In this document: positions 1-6,515 of the stretch, in pieces
Numbering within the stretch: the stretch's first letter is position 1
Layout of the letters: every line of letters begins with the position of its first letter
From: JBBSHJ01 sp038253135
Lineage (GTDB): Bacteria > Actinomycetota > Actinomycetes > Mycobacteriales > QHCD01
Direction: 5' to 3'
Length of the DNA: 14,079 bases
Assembly: GCA_038253135.1 (NCBI GenBank)
Contig: JBBSHJ010000088.1
Location: 1 to 14,079 of the forward strand
Notes under the pieces: model-generated
What the model was told of the DNA's origin: nothing
What the model saw: the letters and a program-made list of their open reading frames with translations, nothing else
The model's database searches: none
Position numbers and translations under genes: made by a program

Positions 1-50
1 GCGATCATTGCACTCGCGCGGGGGCCGGACGGGCCGCCAGGATGGACGTC

Positions 51-650
51 ATGCGAATCGAGATCGTCGTCTTCGACGGGTTTGACGAAATGGACGCGTT
101 CGGGCCGTTCGAGGTCTTCGACTCCGCCGCCCGGGCCGGCGCCGACTTCGACGTCGCCCTGGTCGGAGTCGATCGCCCCGGCCGTGTCACCGCAAGTCAC
201 GGCGTGGTCCTGGAGGTGTCGCGGCCGATCGGGTCCCCCGACGCCATCGTCATCCCCGGCGGCGGGTGGCTCGAGGACACCGAGACCGGCGTGCGCAAGC
301 AGGTCGCCGACGGCGTGCTCCCGGCTGCGGTCGCCGAGCTGGCGTCAACCGTGCAATGGACCGCCTCGGTGTGCACCGGGGGCATGCTGCTGGCCGAGGC
401 GGGGATCCTGACCGGCCGGACCGCCACCACCAACCGCGGCGCGCACGAGCAGCTGCGCGGGTACGGCGTCACCGTTCGCCCTGAGCGGGTCGTCGACGAC
501 GGCAACGTCGTGACCGCGGGCGGCATCACCTACGGCATCGACCTCGCGCTTCATCTGACCGAGCGCGGGGCCGGCGCCGACATCGCGGCGACCGTCGGCG
601 GCTGGATCGAATATCCACGGGATCGGGCGGCCGTATACATAGCCGGCTAA
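51..650 (+). CDS. DJ-1/PfpI family protein (glutamine amidotransferase-like fold)
   Basis: The 199-residue product has the class I glutamine-amidotransferase-like fold of the DJ-1/PfpI family. It opens with the strand MRIEIVVFDGF and the DEMDAFGPFEVF segment common to isonitrile-hydratase-like and GlxA-type members. The nucleophile elbow is SVCTGG with Cys108, followed by the family-typical LLAEAGILTGRTATTN. A late glycine-rich AGGITYGIDLAL segment also fits. There is no C-terminal helix-turn-helix, so this is the stand-alone form and not a GlxA-type regulator. I chose the ATG at 51 because AGGA (39-42) lies 8 nt upstream; the in-frame ATG at 42 would overlap that Shine-Dalgarno. Substrate cannot be read from sequence; hydratase, deglycase or chaperone-like roles are all known in the family. 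It converges on the VIT-family gene. Confidence 0.87.
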   Translation: MRIEIVVFDGFDEMDAFGPFEVFDSAARAGADFDVALVGVDRPGRVTASHGVVLEVSRPIGSPDAIVIPGGGWLEDTETGVRKQVADGVLPAAVAELASTVQWTASVCTGGMLLAEAGILTGRTATTNRGAHEQLRGYGVTVRPERVVDDGNVVTAGGITYGIDLALHLTERGAGADIAATVGGWIEYPRDRAAVYIAG

Positions 651-677
651 TGATCGGTCGGCTCATGATCAGCCGGC
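642..677. terminator. Inverted repeat between convergent genes, possible bidirectional terminator
   Basis: GCCGGCT (642-648) pairs with AGCCGGC (671-677), and GATC copies inside extend the stem with a bulge. It overlaps both stop codons of the convergent PfpI and VIT genes. No T-tract follows on either strand, so termination activity is inferred from position and pairing only. Confidence 0.35.
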
Positions 678-1457
678 GGCTGCCCCGATGAGGGCGCCGA
701 CGCCGTACGTCACCGCGACGGCCGCACCGCCGAGCATCACCTGGCGGACACCGGATCTGAGCACCGACCGCCCCGTCATCCGGCCGACAGCGCCGCCGCC
801 GAGGAGCAGCACGATGCCGGTGAGGGCCAGGGCGAGCCAGAGCCAGGACAGGCCCACGACATAGGGCAGCAGCGGCACGAAGGCGCCGATCGAGAACGCG
901 ATCAGGGACGACACGCCGGCGGACAGCGCGGACGGGAGCTCCTGCGGATCCACCCCCAGCTCGTCGCGGGCGTGGAACCACAGTGCCGTCTCGGGATCCG
1001 CCGACACCGCCGCAGCCATGCGGTGGGCGGTCTCGTCGTCCGCGCCGAGACCGGAGAACCGTCCCTCTAATTCGGCCCGCTCGGCCTCGGGATATCTGAC
1101 GTGCATCTCGCGCTCGATGGCGACTTCGGAATGCACCAGCTCGTTCTGGTTGGTGACAGAAATGAATTCGCCGCTGCCCATGGAAAACGCGCCGGCCAAC
1201 AATCCCGAAACTCCGGTGAGCAGGAGGGTGTGGGTCGAGCCGCCGCCACCGCCCACACCGGCGATCAATGCCGCATTGGTGACTAACCCGTCGACGGCGC
1301 CGAAAACGATCGGGCGCAGCTGACCACCGGAAACGTCGCGGTGCCGATGATCACGCCAACCCGCCGAGCCGCCGAACTGGCGGTCACGTGTTACGCCGGA
1401 TTCCGCGGCAGTCGGCCCGCCCCTGCGGGAAGGTGTGATGTCGCGGTCGGAGGGCAT
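669..1457 (-). CDS. VIT1/CCC1 family transporter (Fe2+/Mn2+ type)
   Basis: This 262-residue integral membrane protein belongs to the VIT1/CCC1 family, which moves Fe2+ or Mn2+ across membranes. Hallmarks are RPIVFGAVDGLVTNAALIAG (residues 48-67) and AGAFSMGSGEFISVTNQNEL (88-107), followed by an acidic cytoplasmic helical stretch with many Glu residues (about 108-170) that in the family binds metal. Three hydrophobic segments follow near 183-200, 204-222 and 240-261. Thus the usual five-helix arrangement is present. A run of five glycines (69-73) sits in the first loop. The start at 1457 is supported by a CACAAT box ending 6 nt upstream (leaderless arrangement) and lack of a good Shine-Dalgarno. 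The first 45 residues are hydrophilic and poorly conserved, so a later start is possible. Confidence 0.85.
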   Translation of the reverse strand: MPSDRDITPSRRGGPTAAESGVTRDRQFGGSAGWRDHRHRDVSGGQLRPIVFGAVDGLVTNAALIAGVGGGGGSTHTLLLTGVSGLLAGAFSMGSGEFISVTNQNELVHSEVAIEREMHVRYPEAERAELEGRFSGLGADDETAHRMAAAVSADPETALWFHARDELGVDPQELPSALSAGVSSLIAFSIGAFVPLLPYVVGLSWLWLALALTGIVLLLGGGAVGRMTGRSVLRSGVRQVMLGGAAVAVTYGVGALIGAAAG

Positions 1458-1517
1458 CCCCGCATTGTGCCGGTCCCGTTACCGTCGAGCACAGCGCCGT
1501 TCGGCGCACTTGCAATT

Positions 1518-2428
1518 TCAGTGCGCCGAAGAATCCGGTGCGTCGCGCCTCCTGGCCTGGGCGTCGGCGTACGCCTGCGGCGTCGTACCGATCACGGCGC
1601 GAAAATCCCGAATGAGGTGGGCCTGGTCGGCGTACCCGAGATCCTGCGCCACCTCGGCCCAGAGGACGGCCGACCCGGTGCGCCCCGACTCGGCCGCGTC
1701 GATCAGCCGGTAGCGGCGCAAGATCCACGTCGGGGACGCGCCGACGTAGTCCGCGAACAGGCGTTGGAGCGTGCGCGGACTGACGCCGGCGACCGCGGCG
1801 AGGTCGGCGGTACGCCGCAGGCTGCGGTCGCGCTCGGCCAGCGCGGCAACCCCGGAGACCTCTCGGGCCGTGGCGATCCGCTCGGGCGGCATCCGTGCCA
1901 TATGTTGCTCGATGACCTCGCGCAACAGCTCGGCCCGAGCGGCACCGTCTGCGGCCGCCCCGAGGCGTGCGGCCAGCTCGTCCTCGTCGACGTCCCACTC
2001 GTCCCCGGTGGCACCACCCGATCGGTCAGCGCCTCGACCGGCTTCGTCGTGAGGGCGCCGAAGCCGCCGGACGTCGTCTTCGCCGCGATCGTCCAACCGC
2101 GCCCGGCGAGGGATCGGGTGGTGCGCTCGCGCGCGAGCCCGTTGATGCGTGCCTCGACGCGCTCGGCCGGCACCGCGCCATCGGCCTGCCCGTGCCCGAT
2201 GCTGATGTTGACGCACGGGTGCGTGACGACGTCCTGGCGGTGCATGAGTCCCGGTGGCAGGTCCCACGTGACCGCCCAGAACCAGTCGACGATGCCGTCG
2301 AGCACCTCTCCGGCCGGGAAGCGCTGCATGCTCACCCGCTGCGCCAGCAGCAACGGGTCGAGAATGCCGCGCGAGTCCTCCGTGATCGGCGGCACCACCG
2401 CCCGAGGCTGCTCGCGATCTTGGGACAT
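1518..2428 (-). pseudogene. AraC-family transcriptional regulator, disrupted by a -1 frameshift
   Basis: The gene reads in two frames. From the ATG at 2428 the first frame gives an N-terminal sensor-like domain (MSQDREQ..., LDGIVDWFWAVTWDLPP, HPCVNISIGH, GGFGALTTKPVEALTDRVV). After that it turns into Arg/Ser/Pro-rich nonsense. The other frame carries on with GDEWDVDEDELAARL and the AraC DNA-binding domain: TADLAAVAGVSPRTLQRLF (first helix-turn-helix) and EVAQDLGYADQAHLIRDFRAVIG (second), ending at 1518. The span is 911 nt, one base short of 304 codons. One extra G in the four-G run (C run 2003-2006 on the plus strand) would give TDRVVPPGDEWDVDEDEL and a normal 303-residue protein. Either the gene is mutated or the read has a homopolymer error. 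Start choice: TACCGT (2440-2435) ends 6 nt before the ATG, a leaderless pattern. It diverges from the DinB-fold gene. Confidence 0.82.
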
Positions 2429-2434
2429 GCAGCG

Positions 2435-2440
2435 ACGGTA
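2435..2440 (-). promoter_or_regulatory. -10 box for a leaderless araC-type transcript
   Basis: TACCGT on the minus strand matches the actinobacterial TAnnnT pattern and ends 6 nt before the ATG at 2428, so the transcript should start at or next to the start codon. No Shine-Dalgarno is visible upstream. No convincing -35 is seen. Confidence 0.45.
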
Positions 2441-2538
2441 GCGTCGGAAGGCCAGGCCCGGGCCCAGCCCGGCGTGCGGACGGCCCGCGCGCCCGCAGAT
2501 CTGTCGCGAATCTTCAATCCGCGCCGGTCCGCCTCGCG

Positions 2539-2544
2539 TAGCGT
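2539..2544 (+). promoter_or_regulatory. -10 box for a leaderless DinB-fold gene transcript
   Basis: TAGCGT matches TAnnnT and is followed by 7 nt and then the ATG at 2552. There is no Shine-Dalgarno in between. With the box at 2435-2440 it makes the 123-bp intergenic region a divergent promoter. Confidence 0.45.
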
Positions 2545-2551
2545 TGCTCGC

Positions 2552-3142
2552 ATGACTACCAGCCCGATCACCACCGCCGACCAATTGAAGCCTGTCCTCA
2601 GCCGGCTCGCCGACGTCGTGGATGGCGTCTCCGAGCAACGGCTGGACGCCCAGACTCCCTGCCATGACTGGGATGTCGCGGCGCTGCGCGATCACGTGGC
2701 GCGCTGGCTGACGACCTTTGCCGATGGCTACGCCGACCCCGATGGGAAGGCGCCCGATGCCTCAGCACTGTCCGTCGAGCCCACGGGCGCCACCGTCCGT
2801 GCCGCTGCCGCGAAGCTCGACGAGGCCGTCCGGTCCGGGGCCGGCGATCGAGCGCTGTGGCTCGGTCAGAGCTCGATGCCCGGCGACATGGCGCTGTCCA
2901 TGATCTTGTGGGAGTACGTCGTGCACGGCTGGGATCTGGCCCGCGGCACCGGGCAGGACTGGCGCCCGAACGGCGGGGCGGTCGACGCGTCGCTGGAATT
3001 CGCACCCGGGATGCTCAGCCCCGACTATCAGGGTGAGGGCAAGGCCTTCGCTCCGCGCGTCGACATTCCGAAGGACGCGCCGAGCCTCGACCGCCTGCTC
3101 GGCCTATCCGGGCGTGATCCGTCCTGGCTGCCGGAGCGCTGA
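2552..3142 (+). CDS. TIGR03086-type metal-binding protein (DinB / mycothiol-dependent maleylpyruvate isomerase-like fold)
   Basis: The 196-residue product has the four-helix DinB-like fold of the actinobacterial TIGR03086 and maleylpyruvate-isomerase N-terminal families. Diagnostic segments are TPCHDWDVAALRDHVARWL (residues 35-53), with His48 in the metal-ligand position, and ILWEYVVHGWDLARGTGQDW (118-137), with His125. Such proteins bind a divalent metal and some use mycothiol as cofactor; the actual substrate here is unknown. The C-terminal end (residues 150-196, FAPRVDIPKDAPSLDRLLGLSGRDPSW) is the typical family tail. Length is normal. The ATG at 2552 is chosen because the coding signal begins there and because TAGCGT sits 7 nt upstream; the reading frame stays open far upstream, but that stretch is antisense to the araC-type gene. 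Confidence 0.88.
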   Translation: MTTSPITTADQLKPVLSRLADVVDGVSEQRLDAQTPCHDWDVAALRDHVARWLTTFADGYADPDGKAPDASALSVEPTGATVRAAAAKLDEAVRSGAGDRALWLGQSSMPGDMALSMILWEYVVHGWDLARGTGQDWRPNGGAVDASLEFAPGMLSPDYQGEGKAFAPRVDIPKDAPSLDRLLGLSGRDPSWLPER

Positions 3143-3240
3143 GCGCTGCCCCCCGTGTGCGGCCCATCAGCAGCCCGGACCTTCCCGTGACCGCTGGCTG
3201 CCGATGGACCGGCGTTCGGCCGGGGCCGTTCCCCGCTGGT

Positions 3241-3258
3241 CGAAATCCCGATTTCGGG
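3241..3258. repeat. Two overlapping short palindromes downstream of the DUF4031 and DinB genes
   Basis: CGAAATC-CC-GATTTCG (3241-3256) and CCCGA-TT-TCGGG (3247-3258) overlap in the 200-bp gap between two convergent genes. Loops of two bases are too tight for a good hairpin as drawn. It may be a terminator core or a protein site. The rest of 3143-3343 shows no gene. Confidence 0.4.
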
Positions 3259-3343
3259 TGCTGCCGGATCCCGGCCGCCGACCTTCCCGGCCCTACCGCT
3301 GAGCCCGCCTGCTCGCCTCCTTGAGCGGCCAATCCGTCAACGC

Positions 3344-3601
3344 TCAGCGCGGCGCGCGGCGTAATCCGGCGGCGATCAACCGGCGTACCAGCTCGCGGCT
3401 GTCGACCTCGATCGCGCCGGCCCGGACCGCGTCATCGCGCAGGTCGAGTGGTACGTCGTAATGGTCACCCTGAAATGCACGCCGCGGAATGTCGAGCCCG
3501 TCGGCGAATGAATGCAGCTCGTCGTAGCTGGCATCACTGACCAGATGCGCCCATTGCCGTCCGCGCCACCGCCACACGGCGGGATCGACGAGCACGGTCA
3601 T
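3344..3601 (-). CDS. DUF4031 domain-containing protein
   Basis: This 85-residue protein matches the DUF4031 family, common in actinomycetes: it begins MTVLVDPAVWRWRGRQWAHL, continues VSDASYDELHSFADGL and has the signature IPRRAFQGDHYDVPLD, ending in an ELVRRLIAAGLR helix. No enzymatic activity is established for the family. Its ATG (3601-3599) overlaps the TGA of the cutC-like gene (3600-3598) in an ATGA junction, so it should be translated by coupling. It is the last gene of the glpD operon. The product is basic and has no signal peptide or membrane segment, so it should be cytoplasmic. Confidence 0.85.
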   Translation of the reverse strand: MTVLVDPAVWRWRGRQWAHLVSDASYDELHSFADGLDIPRRAFQGDHYDVPLDLRDDAVRAGAIEVDSRELVRRLIAAGLRRAPR

Positions 3602-4290
3602 GAGCCGGCGAGCGCATCGATGAGATCCCTGATGACGCGGACCCTTGGCGCCTCGACGGGGCCGAGCCGCGACGGCCGCGCCGCCGTACCGACGTGGAAT
3701 TGCCGGATCCCCGCGGCCCACAGGGTTGGTACGTGGCCGGGTTCCAACCCGCCGCCGGCCAGAAATGCCGGCCCCCCGCCGGCCGGCCATCCCGCCCACG
3801 ACGCGAGCGCCCCGACGCCGCCGGAGCCCAGGCCGTCCGCGCCGCCGCCGGTCAGTATCGTGTCGAAGCCGGGCAGGCCGGAAATGCCGTCGTACGCAAC
3901 CTTCGCATCCCGCACCCGATCGAAGGCACGGTGCAGCGTCACCGGCCGCGCCACGATTTTCGCGATCTCCTTCAGGAGCGGAAGATCGAGCTCGCCACAG
4001 CCGTCCACATAGCCGACCACGAACGATGCGGCCGCACTCGCCCCCAGCGACCTCGCCTGCTGCACGACGGATTCCCGCGCCGGACCCGACACGGTGAAGA
4101 CGTCGGCGGGCCGGATCATCACACGGGCCGGGACGCCTGTCGCCAGGACCTCCGACACTGTCCCCCAATCCGGCGTGAGGCCGTCCGCGTCGAGCCGCGA
4201 GACCAGCTCGATCCGGTCCGCGCCACCATCGCGCGCCGCACGGGCATCAGCCGCGGAACCCGCGATCACTTCCAGGAGCGGACCGGGCAT
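3598..4290 (-). CDS. cutC: CutC family protein
   Basis: The 230-residue TIM-barrel protein matches the CutC family, linked to copper homeostasis in E. coli though the biochemical role is unsettled. Diagnostic stretches are LEVIAGSAADARAARDGGADRIELVSRL near the N-terminus (about residues 6-33), TPDWGTV, ARVMIRPADVFTVSG, VTLHRAFDRVRDA and FDTILTGGGADG. The cysteines usually seen in LEVCV and ELCS positions are Ile and Val/Ser here; only one Cys (in YVDGCGELD) remains in the whole chain. A copper-ligand role for those cysteines is therefore unlikely in this copy. It starts 6 nt after the glpD stop with no clear Shine-Dalgarno, so its translation probably depends on glpD. It overlaps the DUF4031 gene by 4 nt. 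Confidence 0.85.
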   Translation of the reverse strand: MPGPLLEVIAGSAADARAARDGGADRIELVSRLDADGLTPDWGTVSEVLATGVPARVMIRPADVFTVSGPARESVVQQARSLGASAAASFVVGYVDGCGELDLPLLKEIAKIVARPVTLHRAFDRVRDAKVAYDGISGLPGFDTILTGGGADGLGSGGVGALASWAGWPAGGGPAFLAGGGLEPGHVPTLWAAGIRQFHVGTAARPSRLGPVEAPRVRVIRDLIDALAGS

Positions 4291-4296
4291 GGGCCG

Positions 4297-6135
4297 TTAC
4301 TGGGCGTCGGCGTCGAGCGGGACCGCCACCAGGTGCGGCTCACGGCGTACGTCGGCGCCGCGGACGTCGGCGCCGCGGACGTCGGGAGCGCCGAGGCGGG
4401 CCGCGTCCGCGGTGCGGTCGTCGGGTTGTTGCTGCGACTCGCGCTCGGCCTCGACCCGGGCGAGGTAGTGCTCGACCTCGAGGGCGGACGATTCCTCGTC
4501 CCAGCCGAGGACCGGCGCGACGAGGCGGGCGATCGACTCGGCCGCCGCCGTGCCGCGATCCTCGGTCTCGATCGAGATGCGGGTCCGCCGGGTCAGGATG
4601 TCGTCGAGGTGCAGCGCGCCCTCGGACCGAGCGGCGTAGAACGCCTCGGCAACAAGGTATTCCGGCGCTCCCGGCAGCGCGGCGGCCAGCTCGGGCCGCT
4701 CCGCGATCAGACGCAGCAACTCGCCCGTGAGCGTGCCGTAGCGATGCAGCAGGTGTTCCATCCGCGCCACGTCGAGCCCGTGCCGCGCCGCCGCCTTGCC
4801 GCGGGAGCGCCACGCCGACTCGAAACCGTGCGCGCCGAGCAGCGGGACCCGATCGGTTCGCGAGGCGGGTACGCCCGGTACGTCGTCGCGGATCGCGTCG
4901 ACCGCGTCGGCCGCCATCACGCGGTACGTCGTGTACTTGCCGCCCGCCACGAGCACCAGCCCCGGTGACGGCCGGACGACCGCGTGCTCGCGGGACAGCT
5001 TGCTGGTCGCGTCGGACTCGCCCGAGAGCAGCGGGCGCAACCCGGCGTAGACGCCCTCGATATCGGCGCGCGAGAGCGGCCGTTCCAGCACCCGGTTCAC
5101 GTGCTCGAGGACGTAGTCGATATCGCTCGAGCTGGCGGCCGGGTGGGCGCGATCGAGCTCCCACTCGGTGTCGGTGGTTCCGATGATCCAGTGCTGACCC
5201 CACGGGATCGTGAACAGCACGGACGTTTCGGTGCGCAGGATCAGGCCGGTCTCGCCATGCAGCCGGTCCCGCGGCACCACAATGTGCACGCCCTTGGATG
5301 CGCGCACCCGCAGGCTGGTCGGGTCATCGAGCATCGCGCCGACGTCGTCGCTCCATACCCCGGTCGCGGCGATCACGGCCTTGGCGCGGACCTCGATCTC
5401 ACGCCCGGATTCCAGATCACGGACGAGCAGGCCGGTGACGCGTTCGCCGTCTCGGCGGAAGTCGAGCGCCCGCGTGCTCGACGCGGCCACGGCGCCGTAC
5501 TGCACCGCCGTCCGCACCAGGGTGAGGACGAACCGCGCGTCGTCGACCTGCGCATCCCAGTAGCGGATCGCGCCCACGAGGGCGTCCTTGCGCAGCGACG
5601 GGAAGAGCGCGCGGGCCTGCTTGCGGGTCAGCTGCTCCTGGTGTGGCAGACCCCGCGCGTTGCCCAGGGTCGCGCCGAGCACGTCGTAGACGGCGATGCC
5701 GGCACCGTAATAGATCCGCTGCCACAACCGGTGGTTGAGCGGCAGCAAGAAGGAGACCGGCTGCACGAGGTGGGGCGCGATCGTGCCCAGCAGGTTGGCG
5801 CGTTCCTGCAGTGCCTCCCGCACCAACCCGAAGTCGAGCTGCTCGAGATAGCGCAGCCCGCCGTGGATCAGCTTGCTCGATCGGCTCGACGTGCCCGACG
5901 CCCAGTCGCGCGCTTCGACAATGGCGACACGCAGCCCGCGCGTGGCCGCATCGAGCGCCGCGCCGGCACCGGTAACGCCGCCACCCACGACGACGAGATC
6001 GAACTCCTCCCCGGCGAGCCGGCGCAGGTCCTCGGCCCGCCGCTGCGGGCTCAGCTGGACGACGCCCGCGTCGTACGGCGTCCAGGCCGTGTGAGCCGAC
6101 GCGGCGCGGCTGATCGCGGACATGGTGTCAGGCAT
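4297..6135 (-). CDS. glpD: Aerobic glycerol-3-phosphate dehydrogenase (FAD-dependent)
   Basis: GlpD oxidises sn-glycerol-3-phosphate to dihydroxyacetone phosphate at the inner face of the membrane and passes electrons to quinone. The 612-residue product has the Rossmann FAD motif DLVVVGGGVTGAGAALDA (46-63), SSKLIHGGLRYLE (86-98), IIGTTDTEW (317-325) and GGKYTTYR (398-405). An all-helical C-terminal domain follows, from about 430 to 565. A charged tail with the repeat GADVR-GADVR ends the protein and is not part of the core family. The start is unsure: ATG at 6135 (MPDTMSAI) lies in the third copy of a 16-bp repeat, and the best Shine-Dalgarno (GGGAGGGG, near 6176-6183) faces the first, out-of-frame copy; ATG 6123 is also possible. 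It is the first gene of the operon with cutC and DUF4031. Confidence 0.93.
   Translation of the reverse strand: MPDTMSAISRAASAHTAWTPYDAGVVQLSPQRRAEDLRRLAGEEFDLVVVGGGVTGAGAALDAATRGLRVAIVEARDWASGTSSRSSKLIHGGLRYLEQLDFGLVREALQERANLLGTIAPHLVQPVSFLLPLNHRLWQRIYYGAGIAVYDVLGATLGNARGLPHQEQLTRKQARALFPSLRKDALVGAIRYWDAQVDDARFVLTLVRTAVQYGAVAASSTRALDFRRDGERVTGLLVRDLESGREIEVRAKAVIAATGVWSDDVGAMLDDPTSLRVRASKGVHIVVPRDRLHGETGLILRTETSVLFTIPWGQHWIIGTTDTEWELDRAHPAASSSDIDYVLEHVNRVLERPLSRADIEGVYAGLRPLLSGESDATSKLSREHAVVRPSPGLVLVAGGKYTTYRVMAADAVDAIRDDVPGVPASRTDRVPLLGAHGFESAWRSRGKAAARHGLDVARMEHLLHRYGTLTGELLRLIAERPELAAALPGAPEYLVAEAFYAARSEGALHLDDILTRRTRISIETEDRGTAAAESIARLVAPVLGWDEESSALEVEHYLARVEAERESQQQPDDRTADAARLGAPDVRGADVRGADVRREPHLVAVPLDADAQ
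4349..4385 (-). repeat. 15-bp tandem repeat in the glpD C-terminal tail
   Basis: The unit ACGTCGGCGCCGCGG occurs at 4349-4363 and 4364-4378, with a 7-nt partial third copy (4379-4385). Because 15 is a multiple of three, it adds five-residue units (GADVR) to the GlpD tail without changing frame. Copy number could vary between strains. Confidence 0.8.
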
Positions 6136-6172
6136 CGTGGTGGTCAGGCATCGTGGTTGTCAGGCATCGTGG
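6127..6172 (-). repeat. Triplicated 16-bp repeat carrying start codons before glpD
   Basis: A 14-nt identical core (plus strand gtcaggcatcgtgg) recurs at 6127-6140, 6143-6156 and 6159-6172 with period 16. On the coding (minus) strand each copy contains CACGATGCCTGAC, so three ATGs occur at 6167, 6151 and 6135. The first two open seven-codon frames (MPDNHDA ending at 6144 and MPDHHDA ending at 6128). Only the third is in frame with glpD. A Shine-Dalgarno-like GGGAGGGG lies 8 nt before the first ATG and about 40 nt before the third. Confidence 0.85.
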
Positions 6173-6515
6173 CCGCCCCTCCCTCACGGGTAAGGCTAAC
6201 GCGAGCGTCACGAGCGCATTTTCGGCGCGGTCACGGCGTGGCGTACGGTGCCGGTCGGCGTGATCGCCTCCGCTGCACCGGCCGGGTAGCCCGCGAGCGA
6301 TCCGGATTACAAAGACCTGGCCAGCATCGGGACGAAGTCGCAGCTGATCCAGCAGCTCTCGCGCGGTATGTCTGGTGGTGCCGTGCGCAAGGGCAGGACA
6401 AGACCATCGGCGGCAGGCCGTGTCGGTTTGATAACGACACCGGCGTGCAACCTGGCGGAGGTCCCGCCCGGTCCATTCTGTGAGCGGCCGTCCGGAAGGC
6501 CGCGACGAGGTGGGA
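6136..6515. other. Divergent intergenic region between glpD and the sigma factor gene
   Basis: This stretch holds the glpD leader repeat at its left end and a GTGTCG-N9-CGACAC palindrome (6420-6440) toward its right end. I see no tRNA or complete gene. A piece near 6299-6400 reads on the plus strand as a plausible peptide (SDPDYKDLASIGTKSQLIQQ...) with GC-rich third positions, but it is bounded by a stop at 6287-6289 and has no start. Confidence 0.5.
6420..6440. promoter_or_regulatory. Palindrome upstream of the sigma factor gene, candidate operator
   Basis: GTGTCG (6420-6425) and CGACAC (6435-6440) form a perfect 6-bp inverted repeat separated by 9 nt (GTTTGATAA), an AT-richer island. It lies 75 nt before the preferred ATG of the sigma factor. 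Binding by a dimeric regulator is inferred only from symmetry and position. Confidence 0.35.

Noticed and set aside
1990..2020. Programmed ribosomal frameshift in the araC-type gene
   Set aside because: No slippery heptamer or downstream pseudoknot is evident, and the family does not use frameshifting; a base loss in a homopolymer is simpler.
1967..2551. Upstream extension of the DinB-fold gene frame
   Set aside because: It is antisense to the araC-type gene, reads as Arg/Pro-rich sequence, and a good leaderless start exists at 2552.
4931..4947. TACTTGCCGCC stretch similar to the palindrome arm, inside glpD
   Set aside because: It encodes the conserved GGKYTTYR motif and has no matching partner arm, so it is not a third element copy.
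4984..6483. A 499-codon plus-strand frame opposite glpD
   Set aside because: Antisense to a clear GlpD and without recognisable motifs; runs out into the intergenic region.
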